Below, one piece after another: positions 1 to 8,578 of a stretch of 59,434 bases of DNA. This DNA is from Gammaproteobacteria bacterium. Its GTDB lineage: Bacteria > Pseudomonadota > Gammaproteobacteria > Steroidobacterales > GCA-2729495. The notes under the pieces are model-generated. The model did no database searches. It had not been told where the DNA came from and saw only the letters and a program-made list of their open reading frames with translations. The position numbers and the translations under genes were made by a program. Each line of letters begins with the position of its first letter. Positions within the stretch are counted from its first letter, which is position 1. The stretch is taken from NCBI GenBank assembly GCA_009692345.1, contig SHZI01000003.1, positions 1-59,434 of the forward strand, given 5' to 3'.

Positions 1-1739
1 GCCTGCCGGATGCCCTGCAGTCCGCCGAATTGCCGCAGAAGTGCCCGGCGCCTCTGCGGGCCCAGCCCGGCAATCGACTCCAGACTCGAGGTAATGCCGG
101 CCCGGGCACGGCGCTGCCGGTGGCCCGTAATGGCGAACCGGTGGGCCTCGTCCCGGATCTGCTGGATCAGCAGGAGTGCCGGCGAGTCCGGCGGCAGGGC
201 GCGTACCGCTGACTCACCAGGAAACACCAGCTTTTCTTCGCCGGCCCGTCGGTCCCGGCCCTTGGAGACCCCGATCAGTGGCAGGTGGGCCAGCTGGAAT
301 TCCTCAAGGACTGCCCTCGCCTTATCAACCTGGCCCTGACCCCCATCGATCAGGATGAGATCCGGCAGCGGTGCTTCCCCACGCTTGATCCGGGCATACC
401 GTCGCTCAACCACCTGAGCGATAGCGGCATAGTCATCGCCGGGCTCAACGTCCCGGATGTTGAAGCGCCGGTAATCGGACTTGATGGGTCCGTCCGGCCC
501 GAACACGACACAGGAGGCCACGGTCTCCTGCCCGCTGGTGTGGCTGATGTCGAAGCACTCAATACGCTGGGGCACCTCATCAAGGGCCAGGGCTTCGGCC
601 AGCTTTTCGAACTGGACGCGCAGCGACGCACCGGCAGCCAGCCGGCTGGCCAGGCCCTGGGAGGCATTGGTGGCTGCCATTTCCAGCCAGCGCTTCCGGG
701 TGCCCCTGACCTGGTCACGAATCCGCACGGGACGGACGCCCCGCGTTGCCAGTGCGGCTGCCAGGATCGCGGCGTCCAGCGGCATGACCGGCACGAGGAT
801 CTCCGCGGGCGGCTGCTCGTGCATGTAGTGCTGCCCGATGAATGCCGCCACGATCTCTTCTGGATCCGTAGCGGCCGTCACGCGCGGGAACCAGGTGCGG
901 CTGCCCAGCACCCGGCCACCGCGAATGAGGATGACGGCCACGCAGGCCTGACCGTCCTCCTGATGCACGCCGATGACATCTGCTTCCTCGATGCCTTTGC
1001 CGGCGATGACCTGTTCTGCCTGAATCCTGCGAATCAGCGTGATCTGATCCCGGAGGATCGCCGCCCTTTCGTAGTCCAGGGCACCAGAGGCTTGTTCCAT
1101 CCGGGCAACGAGACCGGACAACACAGCGGTGTTCCTGCCCTCGAGAAACAGGATTGCATCCTCAACGTCCCGGCGGTAGTCGGCCTCCGTCACCAGTCCG
1201 ACACAGGGGGCAGTGCAGCGCTTGATCTGGTACTGGAGGCAGGGCCGGGTGCGATTGGCAAAGAAGGATTCGGAGCACTGGCGCACCCGAAACAGCTTCT
1301 GGAGTTGCGCAAGGCTCTCCCGCACGGCGCCGGCGTTCGGCCAGGGCCCGAGAAAGCGGCCGACAGCCTTCCTGGAGCCCCGATGAAACTCGAAGCGGGG
1401 AAATTCCTGCTGCGTGGACACGTAGATCCAGGGGTAACTCTTGTCGTCCCGCAGGACGACATTGAAACGGGGGTGGTGTTCCTTGATGACGTTGTACTCG
1501 AGCAGGAGTGCTTCCTGCTCGGTGCCAGTGACTGTCACCTCAACCCGCTCGGTCAGGGCCATCAGCGCCTGGGTCTTGGGGTGGTGGGCCTTGCTGCCGA
1601 AGTAGGTGGAAACCCGCTTGCGCAGATCCCGGGCCTTGCCGACGTAGAGGACCGTGTCCTTGCCCGCCAGCATCCGGTACACGCCGGGCCGGTGCGTCAG
1701 CGACCCCAGGAAGGCCTTGCTGTCAAACGCCTCGCCCAT
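1..1739 (-). CDS. uvrC: UvrABC excinuclease subunit C (3' end cut by window edge)
   Basis: UvrC makes both incisions around a lesion in nucleotide excision repair, acting with UvrB in the cytoplasm. The N-terminus carries the GIY-YIG nuclease signature (GVYRM then LYVGKA), followed by the Cys-rich segment (RPCLQYQIKRCTAPCVG), a UVR-type helix near ALDYERAAILRDQI, and the RNase H-like half with FDISHTSG and LILIDGGQGQ. About 579 residues are visible; only the end of the helix-hairpin-helix tail should be missing beyond position 1. The ATG at 1739 lies 17 nt inside the upstream DAHP synthase gene, so the two are probably cotranscribed and translationally coupled. Confidence 0.96.
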   Translation of the reverse strand, partial: MGEAFDSKAFLGSLTHRPGVYRMLAGKDTVLYVGKARDLRKRVSTYFGSKAHHPKTQALMALTERVEVTVTGTEQEALLLEYNVIKEHHPRFNVVLRDDKSYPWIYVSTQQEFPRFEFHRGSRKAVGRFLGPWPNAGAVRESLAQLQKLFRVRQCSESFFANRTRPCLQYQIKRCTAPCVGLVTEADYRRDVEDAILFLEGRNTAVLSGLVARMEQASGALDYERAAILRDQITLIRRIQAEQVIAGKGIEEADVIGVHQEDGQACVAVILIRGGRVLGSRTWFPRVTAATDPEEIVAAFIGQHYMHEQPPAEILVPVMPLDAAILAAALATRGVRPVRIRDQVRGTRKRWLEMAATNASQGLASRLAAGASLRVQFEKLAEALALDEVPQRIECFDISHTSGQETVASCVVFGPDGPIKSDYRRFNIRDVEPGDDYAAIAQVVERRYARIKRGEAPLPDLILIDGGQGQVDKARAVLEEFQLAHLPLIGVSKGRDRRAGEEKLVFPGESAVRALPPDSPALLLIQQIRDEAHRFAITGHRQRRARAGITSSLESIAGLGPQRRRALLRQFGGLQGIRQ

Positions 1740-3078
1740 GACCAGCGATCCGCAGGGCGACCTCCATCGCCTGCTCGTAGTTCAGGCGGGGATCAACCTG
1801 GGTGCGATAGCCCCGCTCCAGGTCCGAGTCCGTGAGGCCCCGAGCGCCACCGGTGCACTCCGTCACGTGCTCCCCGGTGAGTTCGAGATGCACCCCACCC
1901 AGATGGGAACCCGCCGCGCGGTGCACCTCAAACGCGGCCTCCAGTTCGGCAACAATGTTCTCCAGGCGCCGGGTCTTTAGCCCGGACGTGGCCGTCTCCG
2001 TATTGCCGTGCATGGGGTCGCAGATCCAGACCACGTGGGCGCCCGCCTCGCTCACCGTGGCAATCAGCTCCGGCAGCACCTTGCGAATCCGGGCGGCGCC
2101 AAGCCTGTGAATCAGCGTCAGCCTGCCGGCGCGATTCGTTGGGTTCAGGGTCTGCAACAACCCGCGGAGGGCCGCCGGGCTGGTGTCCGGTCCGATTTTC
2201 AGGCCGATGGGGTTGCTGATGCCGCGAAAGTACTCCACGTGGGCACTGGCGGGCTGGCTGGTGCGGACCCCGATCCAGGGAAAATGCGTGGTGAGGTCGT
2301 ACCAGCCCTGGCGGCGCTCGATAAAGCGCGTCTGGGCCTGCTCATAGGGCAGGTGCAGCCCCTCATGGCCCGTAAAGAAGTCGACCCGTCGGACCTGGTC
2401 GATGGACTTGCCGGTGAGACTCTCAAAGAAATCGAGGCCATCCGATACCGTCTGTACGAGCCGGTGGTACTGCTCAGCGAGGGGCGAATGCTGAACCCAG
2501 TCGAGATCCCAGTTTTCCGGGTGATGGAGATCGGCAAAACCACCATCGATGAGGGAGCGCACGAAGTTCAGGGTCAGGGCCGAGCGCTCGTAGGCCCGCA
2601 GCATGAGTTCCGGATCCGGCTCCCGGTCCTGAGGGGTGAAGGCATTGCGATTGATGATGTCGCCCCGGTAGCTGGGCAGCGTTTCAGCACCCCGCGTTTC
2701 GGTGTCTGTGGAGCGCGGCTTTGCGTACTGCCCGGCCATGCGCCCGACCCGCACCACCGGCCGCTTCAGCCCGGAGACAATGACGACGCTCATCTGGAGC
2801 AGGATCTTGAGCTTGGTGACGATGGCGTCGGAGCGGCAGTCGGCAAAGGACTCGGCGCAGTCCCCGCCCTGGAGGACGAATGCCTTGCCTTCGCCCGCCA
2901 GGGCCAGCTGGTCCCGGAGAGCATCGACTTCCCAGGAGGTCACCAGGGGCGGCAGGCGGGCCAGCTCCGCCATCACCGCCTCGGCGCGCTGCTGGTCTCT
3001 GTAGGCAGGAATCTGGCCCGCCGTGCGGTCCCGCCAGCTGGCGGGGTGCCAGCCGGCCTCTGCTTTTGAAGCGCTCAT
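1723..3078 (-). CDS. Class II 3-deoxy-7-phosphoheptulonate (DAHP) synthase
   Basis: Catalyses condensation of phosphoenolpyruvate and erythrose 4-phosphate, the first step of the shikimate pathway. The 451-residue length and motifs are those of the plant/mycobacterial class II type rather than AroFGH: FVLQGGDCAESF near residue 70, RVGRMAGQYAKPRS near 110, SYRGDIIN, KIGPDTSP, VWICDPMHGNT and GGVHLELTGEHVTECTGG. No fused chorismate mutase domain is present. The start is 35 nt downstream of mazG and the end overlaps uvrC by 17 nt, so it sits in the middle of a fumC to uvrC run. Confidence 0.95.
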   Translation of the reverse strand: MSASKAEAGWHPASWRDRTAGQIPAYRDQQRAEAVMAELARLPPLVTSWEVDALRDQLALAGEGKAFVLQGGDCAESFADCRSDAIVTKLKILLQMSVVIVSGLKRPVVRVGRMAGQYAKPRSTDTETRGAETLPSYRGDIINRNAFTPQDREPDPELMLRAYERSALTLNFVRSLIDGGFADLHHPENWDLDWVQHSPLAEQYHRLVQTVSDGLDFFESLTGKSIDQVRRVDFFTGHEGLHLPYEQAQTRFIERRQGWYDLTTHFPWIGVRTSQPASAHVEYFRGISNPIGLKIGPDTSPAALRGLLQTLNPTNRAGRLTLIHRLGAARIRKVLPELIATVSEAGAHVVWICDPMHGNTETATSGLKTRRLENIVAELEAAFEVHRAAGSHLGGVHLELTGEHVTECTGGARGLTDSDLERGYRTQVDPRLNYEQAMEVALRIAGHGRGV

Positions 3079-3112
3079 GCGCGGGGACTATGCCACAGGG
3101 CTTCCGGCGGGG

Positions 3113-3910
3113 TCATGCCGGGTTGCGCTTGGCAACTTCCCACAGGGCGTCCAGTTGCTCCGGACTCAGCGCTGGCCACGCAAGGCCCTGTTGCCGGACT
3201 GCCTCTTCGACGCGCCGGAACCGGGCCTCGAATTTGCGGGCCGCCTGCCGCAGAGCCTGCTCCGGGTCCACGTGGCAATGCCGGGCGAGGCTCGTGCAGG
3301 CCAGGAGGAGGTCGCCCACCTCTTCCTCGACCGCGGCCTGCTGGTTCAGGCGCAGGGCGGCGGTTACTTCGTCCAGTTCTTCCCGAATCTTCTCGACCAC
3401 GCCCTGGGCATCAGGCCAGTCGAGACCGACGCGCGCGGCGCGCTTGCCAAGCTTCTCCGCCCGGATCAGGGCCGGCAGTGCCTGGCCGACACCAGCCATT
3501 GCGGACGTGTCCCCGCCGCGCCGCTCGCGCTCCCCAGCCTTGTGCCCTTCCCAGGCATCCTTCTGGGCACTGGCTGAGGCGACGACTGCAGTGCCAAAGA
3601 CGTGGGGATGCCGGCGGACCATCTTCTCGCTGATGGCCGCCACGACATCACCGAAGTCGAAGGCCTGGATCTCCTGCGCCATCCGGGCGTGAAAAACCAC
3701 CTGGAGCAACAGGTCACCCAGTTCATCCCGCAGGTCCGTCAGGTCGTCCCGGTCGATCGCATCCGCGACCTCATACGCCTCCTCTATGGTGTAGGGCGCA
3801 ACGGAACCGAAATTCTGCTCCCGGTCCCAGGGGCAGCCCCGGACCGGATCCCGCAGGGTCGCCATGATCTCCAGGAGAGTGCCGATGTCCCGGCTACTGT
3901 TCTGCTTCAT
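3113..3910 (-). CDS. mazG: Nucleoside triphosphate pyrophosphohydrolase MazG
   Basis: Hydrolyses (d)NTPs to NMP and pyrophosphate as a house-cleaning enzyme. The 265-residue protein has the two-domain MazG layout: LRDPVRGCPWDREQ near the N-terminus, the metal-binding helices EEAYEV and DELGDLLLQVVFHARMA, and a second copy of the motif (EEVGDLLLACTSLARH) in the C-terminal half. The ATG is preceded by GGGAAG at a suitable distance and overlaps the upstream Nudix gene by 17 nt, indicating coupling. Confidence 0.94.
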   Translation of the reverse strand: MKQNSSRDIGTLLEIMATLRDPVRGCPWDREQNFGSVAPYTIEEAYEVADAIDRDDLTDLRDELGDLLLQVVFHARMAQEIQAFDFGDVVAAISEKMVRRHPHVFGTAVVASASAQKDAWEGHKAGERERRGGDTSAMAGVGQALPALIRAEKLGKRAARVGLDWPDAQGVVEKIREELDEVTAALRLNQQAAVEEEVGDLLLACTSLARHCHVDPEQALRQAARKFEARFRRVEEAVRQQGLAWPALSPEQLDALWEVAKRNPA

Positions 3911-4544
3911 TCAGTGCTTCCCGCAGCGTGTTCAGGATGTGCGCCGTGGCGCCCCAGATATGGTGCGGACCGTACTGGATCGCGCAGACCGGCACCATCA
4001 GGCCCCGTACCGTGCGCTCGCTCCAGATGAGATGCCCGGGGTCCCGCAGGTAACTCAGCGGCACGGCAAAGATCTCGGCAACCTCCACCGGGTCCGCCAG
4101 GAGCGAAAAGCCAGGCCGCAATAACGCAACGACCGGGCTTACCGCGAAGCCGGTCACCACCGCGTGGGGGGGCAGATGGCCGACGACGTCGATGAAGACT
4201 GCCTCGATACCCACCTCCTCCCGGGCTTCCCGCAGGGCCGCCGCGACCGTGCCTCCGTCAGCGGCATCGATCCGCCCTCCCGGAAAGCTGATCTGCCCGG
4301 GATGATCCCGCAGGTGATCCGTACGCCGGGTCAGCAGCACCTCCCAGCCGGTGGGCCGGTCAACCAGCGCGACCAGTACGGCAGCGGGAATCAGGGGCTC
4401 CGGGAAAAGCTGTCGGGCGACATCGGGTGGCAGGCGGGCCAGCGCCTCCGCCGGCAGGTCTTCCGGCGGACGGGTGTTCCTGAGGCGGTCGATGAGTCGC
4501 TCGATCACCTCCCGGTGCCCGCCAGCGTTAAGACTTGATCCCAC
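3894..4544 (-). CDS. CoA pyrophosphatase-type Nudix hydrolase (NudL-like)
   Basis: Nudix hydrolase probably acting on coenzyme A or related pyrophosphates. The Nudix box appears as GGRIDAADGG followed by AALREAREEVGIE. It is preceded by LLTRRTDHLRDHPGQISFP, the arrangement typical of the NudL/YeaB subgroup. The listed start is a GTG at 4544 that overlaps fumC by 17 nt; it has no good ribosome site, and a GTG about 33 nt further in is an alternative. It is the second gene of the fumC-nudix-mazG-DAHPS-uvrC run. Confidence 0.88.
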   Translation of the reverse strand: MGSSLNAGGHREVIERLIDRLRNTRPPEDLPAEALARLPPDVARQLFPEPLIPAAVLVALVDRPTGWEVLLTRRTDHLRDHPGQISFPGGRIDAADGGTVAAALREAREEVGIEAVFIDVVGHLPPHAVVTGFAVSPVVALLRPGFSLLADPVEVAEIFAVPLSYLRDPGHLIWSERTVRGLMVPVCAIQYGPHHIWGATAHILNTLREALNEAEQ

Positions 4545-5916
4545 CCTTCGTCAGACCCTTGGCGTCCAGCAGCCGGTCAATCTCCTTGCTGGAAAGATCC
4601 GTTAACTCCGCCGCCACCTCGCGAATCGGCCGACGTTCCGCGTAGGCCTTCTTGGCAATTGCCGCACCCTTCTCGTAGCCAATAACGGGGTTCATGGCGG
4701 TGACGAGAATCGGATTGCGGTCGAGAGCCTCGGCCAGCTTGTCATGCTTAACCTTGAAACCGGCGATGGCCTTGTCGCCGAGCAGCCGGCTCGCGTTCGC
4801 CAGCAGCTGAATGCTCTGGAGCAGGTTGTAGGCGACCACGGGCAGCATGACGTTGAGCTGGAAGTTGCCCGACTGGCCGGCGATCACGATGGTGGCGTCA
4901 TTCCCGATGACCTGCGCCGCAACCATGGCCACGGCCTCCGGGATCACGGGGTTCACCTTGCCCGGCATGATGCTGCTGCCGGGCTGGAGCCCGGGCAGCG
5001 CGATCTCCCCGAGCCCGGCCAGGGGCCCGCTGTTCATCCAGCGCAGGTCATTCGCAATCTTCAGCAAAGCAACGGCCAGCGTCCGGAGCTGGCCCGACAG
5101 CTCGACTGCGGTGTCCTGACAGCTCAGCGACTCAAACAGGTTGGGAGAAATGCTGAATTTCACCCCGGTATTCTCCGTGAGGAGCACGGACACCTTCTTG
5201 CCGAACTTGGGATGTGCATTGATGCCGGTGCCCACAGCGGTGCCACCCTGGGCAAGTCGCGTGAGGCGCGGCAGGCAGTCACTGATCCGGTCTTCGGCAT
5301 TGGCAATCTGCTGCGCCCAGCCGCCCAGCTCCTGACTCATGCGCACCGGCATGGCATCCATCAGGTGCGTCCGGCCCGTCTTCACGACAGCATCAGTCTC
5401 GCGGGCCTTCTTGCCGATGACCTTCCGTAGATGCTTCAGTGCCGGCAGCAGCGCCTCCGAGACCTCCAGAGCGGCACTGACATGGATGGCAGTGGGGACC
5501 ACGTCATTACTGCTCTGCCCCATGTTGACATCATCGTTGGGGTGCACTTTGGCACCGAGTCGTTTCGTCGCCAGCCGCGCGATGACCTCGTTGGCATTCA
5601 TGTTGGAACTCGTTCCGGAGCCCGTCTGGAAGACGTCGACGGGGAACTGCCCGTCGTGCTCACCCTCTGCCACTTGCAGGGCCGCAGTCTGGATGGCCAT
5701 CGCCTTGCCGCTCTTGAGCAGCCCAAGTTCGGCATTGGCGCCGGCTGCCGCCCACTTGATCAGCCCGAGCGCCCGGATGAATCCCCGGGGCATGGGCAGC
5801 CCGCTGACGGGAAAATTATCCACCGCCCGTTGCGTCTGGGCCCCCCAGAGCGCGTGCTCGGGAACCCGCAGTTCGCCCATGCTGTCACGTTCGATTCGGT
5901 AACCCTTGCCGGCCAT
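4528..5916 (-). CDS. fumC: Class II fumarate hydratase FumC
   Basis: Interconverts fumarate and malate in the TCA cycle; iron-independent tetramer. The signature GSSIMPGKVNP and the conserved TGSGTSSNMNANEV and GRTHLMDA segments are present. An upstream in-frame extension to 6024 exists, but the ATG at 5916 (MAGKGYRIERDSMGELRVP) gives the family's usual 462 residues and is preceded by AGGAGA about 8 nt upstream. It is divergent from purB across about 115 nt, which must hold both promoters. Confidence 0.97.
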   Translation of the reverse strand: MAGKGYRIERDSMGELRVPEHALWGAQTQRAVDNFPVSGLPMPRGFIRALGLIKWAAAGANAELGLLKSGKAMAIQTAALQVAEGEHDGQFPVDVFQTGSGTSSNMNANEVIARLATKRLGAKVHPNDDVNMGQSSNDVVPTAIHVSAALEVSEALLPALKHLRKVIGKKARETDAVVKTGRTHLMDAMPVRMSQELGGWAQQIANAEDRISDCLPRLTRLAQGGTAVGTGINAHPKFGKKVSVLLTENTGVKFSISPNLFESLSCQDTAVELSGQLRTLAVALLKIANDLRWMNSGPLAGLGEIALPGLQPGSSIMPGKVNPVIPEAVAMVAAQVIGNDATIVIAGQSGNFQLNVMLPVVAYNLLQSIQLLANASRLLGDKAIAGFKVKHDKLAEALDRNPILVTAMNPVIGYEKGAAIAKKAYAERRPIREVAAELTDLSSKEIDRLLDAKGLTKGGIKS

Positions 5917-5982
5917 TCCTGCTCTCCTGATAGATGCAAAGAGACCAGCGAGGCGCGGGTGAGCCCACGCTGATCCTCCGTG

Positions 5983-6011
5983 TTGGTGTATGATTTCACG
6001 CTGAATTATAG
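5983..6011 (+). promoter_or_regulatory. Candidate sigma70 promoter for purB
   Basis: TTGGTG (5983-5988) and TTATAG (6006-6011) are separated by 17 nt, 20 nt upstream of the purB ATG. They lie in the fumC-purB divergent gap. Assignment is by pattern only. Confidence 0.45.
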
Positions 6012-6031
6012 GGATTTTCCGCAAGAGCGAT

Positions 6032-7414
6032 ATGGACCGCGAACCACTTACCGCAATTTCGCCGCTCGACGGCCGTTACTCCGCCAAAGTGGAATCCCTG
6101 AGGGGTATTTTCAGCGAGTACGGGCTGATCCGTTTTCGGGTTCTGGCCGAGGTCCGCTGGGTCCAGTTCCTGGCTCAGGAGGCCGGTATCGAGGGCCTGG
6201 GACCACTCTCCCCGGTGGTCAGTGACGTCCTCAATAACCTGGCCGAGCGCTTTGGTCCGGATGATGCTCGCCAGGTGAAGCAGATCGAACTGCGGACTAA
6301 TCATGATGTAAAGGCCGTCGAGTACCTGATTGCCGAGCGCCTGGGTAATGGTGCAGACCTCGGCAGGATCCGTCCCTTTTTGCACTTCGCCTGCACTTCT
6401 GAAGACATCAACAACATCGCCTACGCCCTCATGCTGCGGCATGGCCGGGACGACGTCCTTCTGCCCCAGTTCCGCCAGCTGGTGGCCGTCGTCGACACGC
6501 TGGCGCGGAACCTTGCCGAAGTGCCGATGCTGGCCAGAACCCACGGTCAGCCCGCCAGCCCGACCACGATGGGCAAGGAACTCGCCAACAGCGCCTGGCG
6601 GCTCAAGCGCCAGTTGCAGCAACTGCGAGCGGTCGAGACCCTGGCAAAGATGAATGGCGCCGTGGGCAACTTCAATGCACATCGAATTGCCTATCCCGAT
6701 GTCGACTGGTCCAGCGTTTCCCGCCGCTTCGTCGAGTCTCTGGGACTGGTCTGGAACCCCTACACCACCCAGATCGAACCTCACGACTGGATTGCCGAGT
6801 ACTGTCACTGCCTGATTCGCTGCAACGTCATCCTGCTGGACCTGGCCCGGGACTTGTGGGGCTACATTGCCATCGGGTACTTCCGCCAGCGTAAGGTGGA
6901 CACGGAGGTGGGTTCGTCGACGATGCCCCACAAGGTCAATCCCATCGATTTCGAGAACGCCGAGGGCAATCTCGGTGTAGCCAATGCACTGCTGGCGCAT
7001 TTCGCCGAGAAACTACCGGTCTCCCGCTGGCAGCGGGATCTGAGCGACTCGACCGTGCTGCGCAATCTCGGCGTCGCCATGGGGCACAGCACCCTTGCTG
7101 TCCAGTCGCTGCTGACCGGTTTGCGCAAGCTCGAAGCCGACGCTCCCCGCATGCGATCGGACCTGCAGGCAGCCTGGGAGGTCCTGGGCGAGGCGGTCCA
7201 GACCGTGATGCGCCGCCATGGACACGCCGACGCCTATGAGCAGCTCAAGACCCTCACCCGCGGTTCGCCGATCAACCGGGAATCCCTCACGGCGTTCCTG
7301 CGTGCCGTCGATCTGCCCGGGAGCGAGCGCGACCGCCTGCTGGCGCTGGCCCCGGAGGACTACACGGGTGACGCGGCCGTTCTCGCCCGCAAGGCTGCCG
7401 GGTCAGAGCCCTGA
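6032..7414 (+). CDS. purB: Adenylosuccinate lyase
   Basis: Cleaves SAICAR and adenylosuccinate, releasing fumarate, in purine biosynthesis. The 460 residues match the E. coli-type PurB. It has the N-terminal SPLDGRYSAKV, TSEDINNIAYAL, ARTHGQPASPTTMGKE and the superfamily signature SSTMPHKVNPIDFENAEGN. It begins a rightward run and is divergent from fumC, a member of the same fumarase/aspartase superfamily. Confidence 0.97.
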   Translation: MDREPLTAISPLDGRYSAKVESLRGIFSEYGLIRFRVLAEVRWVQFLAQEAGIEGLGPLSPVVSDVLNNLAERFGPDDARQVKQIELRTNHDVKAVEYLIAERLGNGADLGRIRPFLHFACTSEDINNIAYALMLRHGRDDVLLPQFRQLVAVVDTLARNLAEVPMLARTHGQPASPTTMGKELANSAWRLKRQLQQLRAVETLAKMNGAVGNFNAHRIAYPDVDWSSVSRRFVESLGLVWNPYTTQIEPHDWIAEYCHCLIRCNVILLDLARDLWGYIAIGYFRQRKVDTEVGSSTMPHKVNPIDFENAEGNLGVANALLAHFAEKLPVSRWQRDLSDSTVLRNLGVAMGHSTLAVQSLLTGLRKLEADAPRMRSDLQAAWEVLGEAVQTVMRRHGHADAYEQLKTLTRGSPINRESLTAFLRAVDLPGSERDRLLALAPEDYTGDAAVLARKAAGSEP

Positions 7415-7447
7415 TACCCCGCCTGTGCGGCTCAGTCGTCGATAAAC

Positions 7448-8020
7448 GTGATCCAGTTGGCACTGCCTGCTGGGGCCGGCTTCGTACAATTCAGCGTGGC
7501 CGAGATGACCCCCCCAGACGGATTGCCTACGGAGCGAACCCAGGGTCGCCGCTGGGTGCTGGCAGCGAAGGAAGACACGCTGGCGGCTGCCATCGAGATC
7601 GCCGAAGTTGCCCAGCGGGGCCTCGCCATACTCACGCCGGACCTGGAGCCCGGCGTCTACGATCACGAACGCTTTCTCGAAATCGTCAAACGTCTGGTGC
7701 TGGCCAAACGCTTCGCCAGGATCCGGGTGCTGATTGCAGAGCCCCAGCGCACCATTCGCCTGGGCAATCGACTGGTGGGCCTTGGACGACGGCTGAATAC
7801 CTATATCGAGTTTCGCAATGTTCACGAAGACTACCGGGAGCACCGTGAGGCATTTCTGCTCGCCGATGACGTCGCCCTGCTCTACCGCATCAACCATGCC
7901 CGGTGGGAAGGTATCGCCGACACCTATGAGACCGCCGTTGCCCGCCGCTACCTCAACCTGTTTGAGGAAATCTGGACCGCTTCCGAAACCGCCCAGGAAC
8001 TCCGTCAGCTGCGGATCTAG
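7448..8020 (+). CDS. Conserved hypothetical protein between purB and a Nudix gene (DUF7931-like)
   Basis: A 190-residue soluble protein with no signal or membrane segment. The middle (TLAAAIEIAEVAQRGLAILT, VYDHERFLEIVKRL, FARIRVLIAEP) and the end (REAFLLADDVALLYRINHARWEGIADTYE) resemble the conserved gammaproteobacterial family I know as DUF7931, which sits in this purB neighbourhood. That name is from memory, not a search. The start is uncertain: GTG at 7448 is given, and the ATG at 7505 (MTPPDGLP) is possible. Function is unknown. Confidence 0.75.
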   Translation: MIQLALPAGAGFVQFSVAEMTPPDGLPTERTQGRRWVLAAKEDTLAAAIEIAEVAQRGLAILTPDLEPGVYDHERFLEIVKRLVLAKRFARIRVLIAEPQRTIRLGNRLVGLGRRLNTYIEFRNVHEDYREHREAFLLADDVALLYRINHARWEGIADTYETAVARRYLNLFEEIWTASETAQELRQLRI

Positions 8021-8023
8021 ACC

Positions 8024-8039
8024 AGGGGATTCATCCCCT
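8024..8039. promoter_or_regulatory. Inverted repeat covering the likely ribosome-binding site of the Nudix gene
   Basis: AGGGGAT, two bases, then ATCCCCT form a perfect inverted repeat directly upstream of the GTG at 8042. The left arm supplies the only Shine-Dalgarno-like sequence, so the hairpin could occlude it. It could equally be chance. Confidence 0.35.
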
Positions 8040-8041
8040 TG

Positions 8042-8536
8042 GTGACCACTTCACGTCCTGAGCCCTTACTGGCACTGACGGTTGCAGCCGTGGTGGAGCG
8101 GGACGGCCTGTTCATGTTCGTCGAGGAGCGTATCGATGGCCGACTGGTACTCAATCAGCCAGCAGGACATGTGGACGCGGGCGAAACGCTGCAGGCCGCT
8201 GTCATCCGGGAGACCCTCGAGGAATCCGCCTTCACCTTTGTCCCAGAGGCTGTACTCGGGGTCTACCTGTGGGGCCGCGATACGGTCGGCCTGCGCTACC
8301 TGCGGGTTGCCTTCTGTGGTCGACTGACCGCTCATGACCCGCAGCAAACGCTCGATGAGGGTATAGAAAGGGTGCTGTGGCTGCCCCGTACCGAGGTTAT
8401 CGCGGGTACCAGGCGGCTGCGGAGCCCGATGGTGCTCCGCGCTGTGGATGACTACCTGAGCGGCGTCCGGCAGTCCATCGACCGCTACGCAGCCATGACC
8501 CGGGATGAGCTCCTGCTCCAGGCCCTCAGGCTCTGA
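8042..8536 (+). CDS. NudJ-like Nudix phosphatase
   Basis: Small Nudix hydrolase. It has FVEERIDGRLVLNQPAGHVDAGETLQAAVIRETLEESA split as NQPAGHVDAGE then AAVIRETLEESAFTF. The NQPAGH.E.GE arrangement is typical of NudJ, which hydrolyses hydroxymethylpyrimidine pyrophosphate and nucleoside di- and triphosphates. The position just upstream of mnmA also fits NudJ, as in E. coli. A TTG at 8039 is an alternative start; GTG 8042 is preferred. A 7-bp inverted repeat overlaps its ribosome site. Confidence 0.85.
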   Translation: MTTSRPEPLLALTVAAVVERDGLFMFVEERIDGRLVLNQPAGHVDAGETLQAAVIRETLEESAFTFVPEAVLGVYLWGRDTVGLRYLRVAFCGRLTAHDPQQTLDEGIERVLWLPRTEVIAGTRRLRSPMVLRAVDDYLSGVRQSIDRYAAMTRDELLLQALRL

Positions 8537-8578
8537 GGCTTCCCCGGGGAATCGCCAGCGGCTGCTAGACTTTGCGCC

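Noticed and set aside
285-1835. Long rightward open frame of 516 codons
   Set aside because: It is antisense to uvrC, whose protein is well conserved in the leftward strand; high GC creates long shadow frames.
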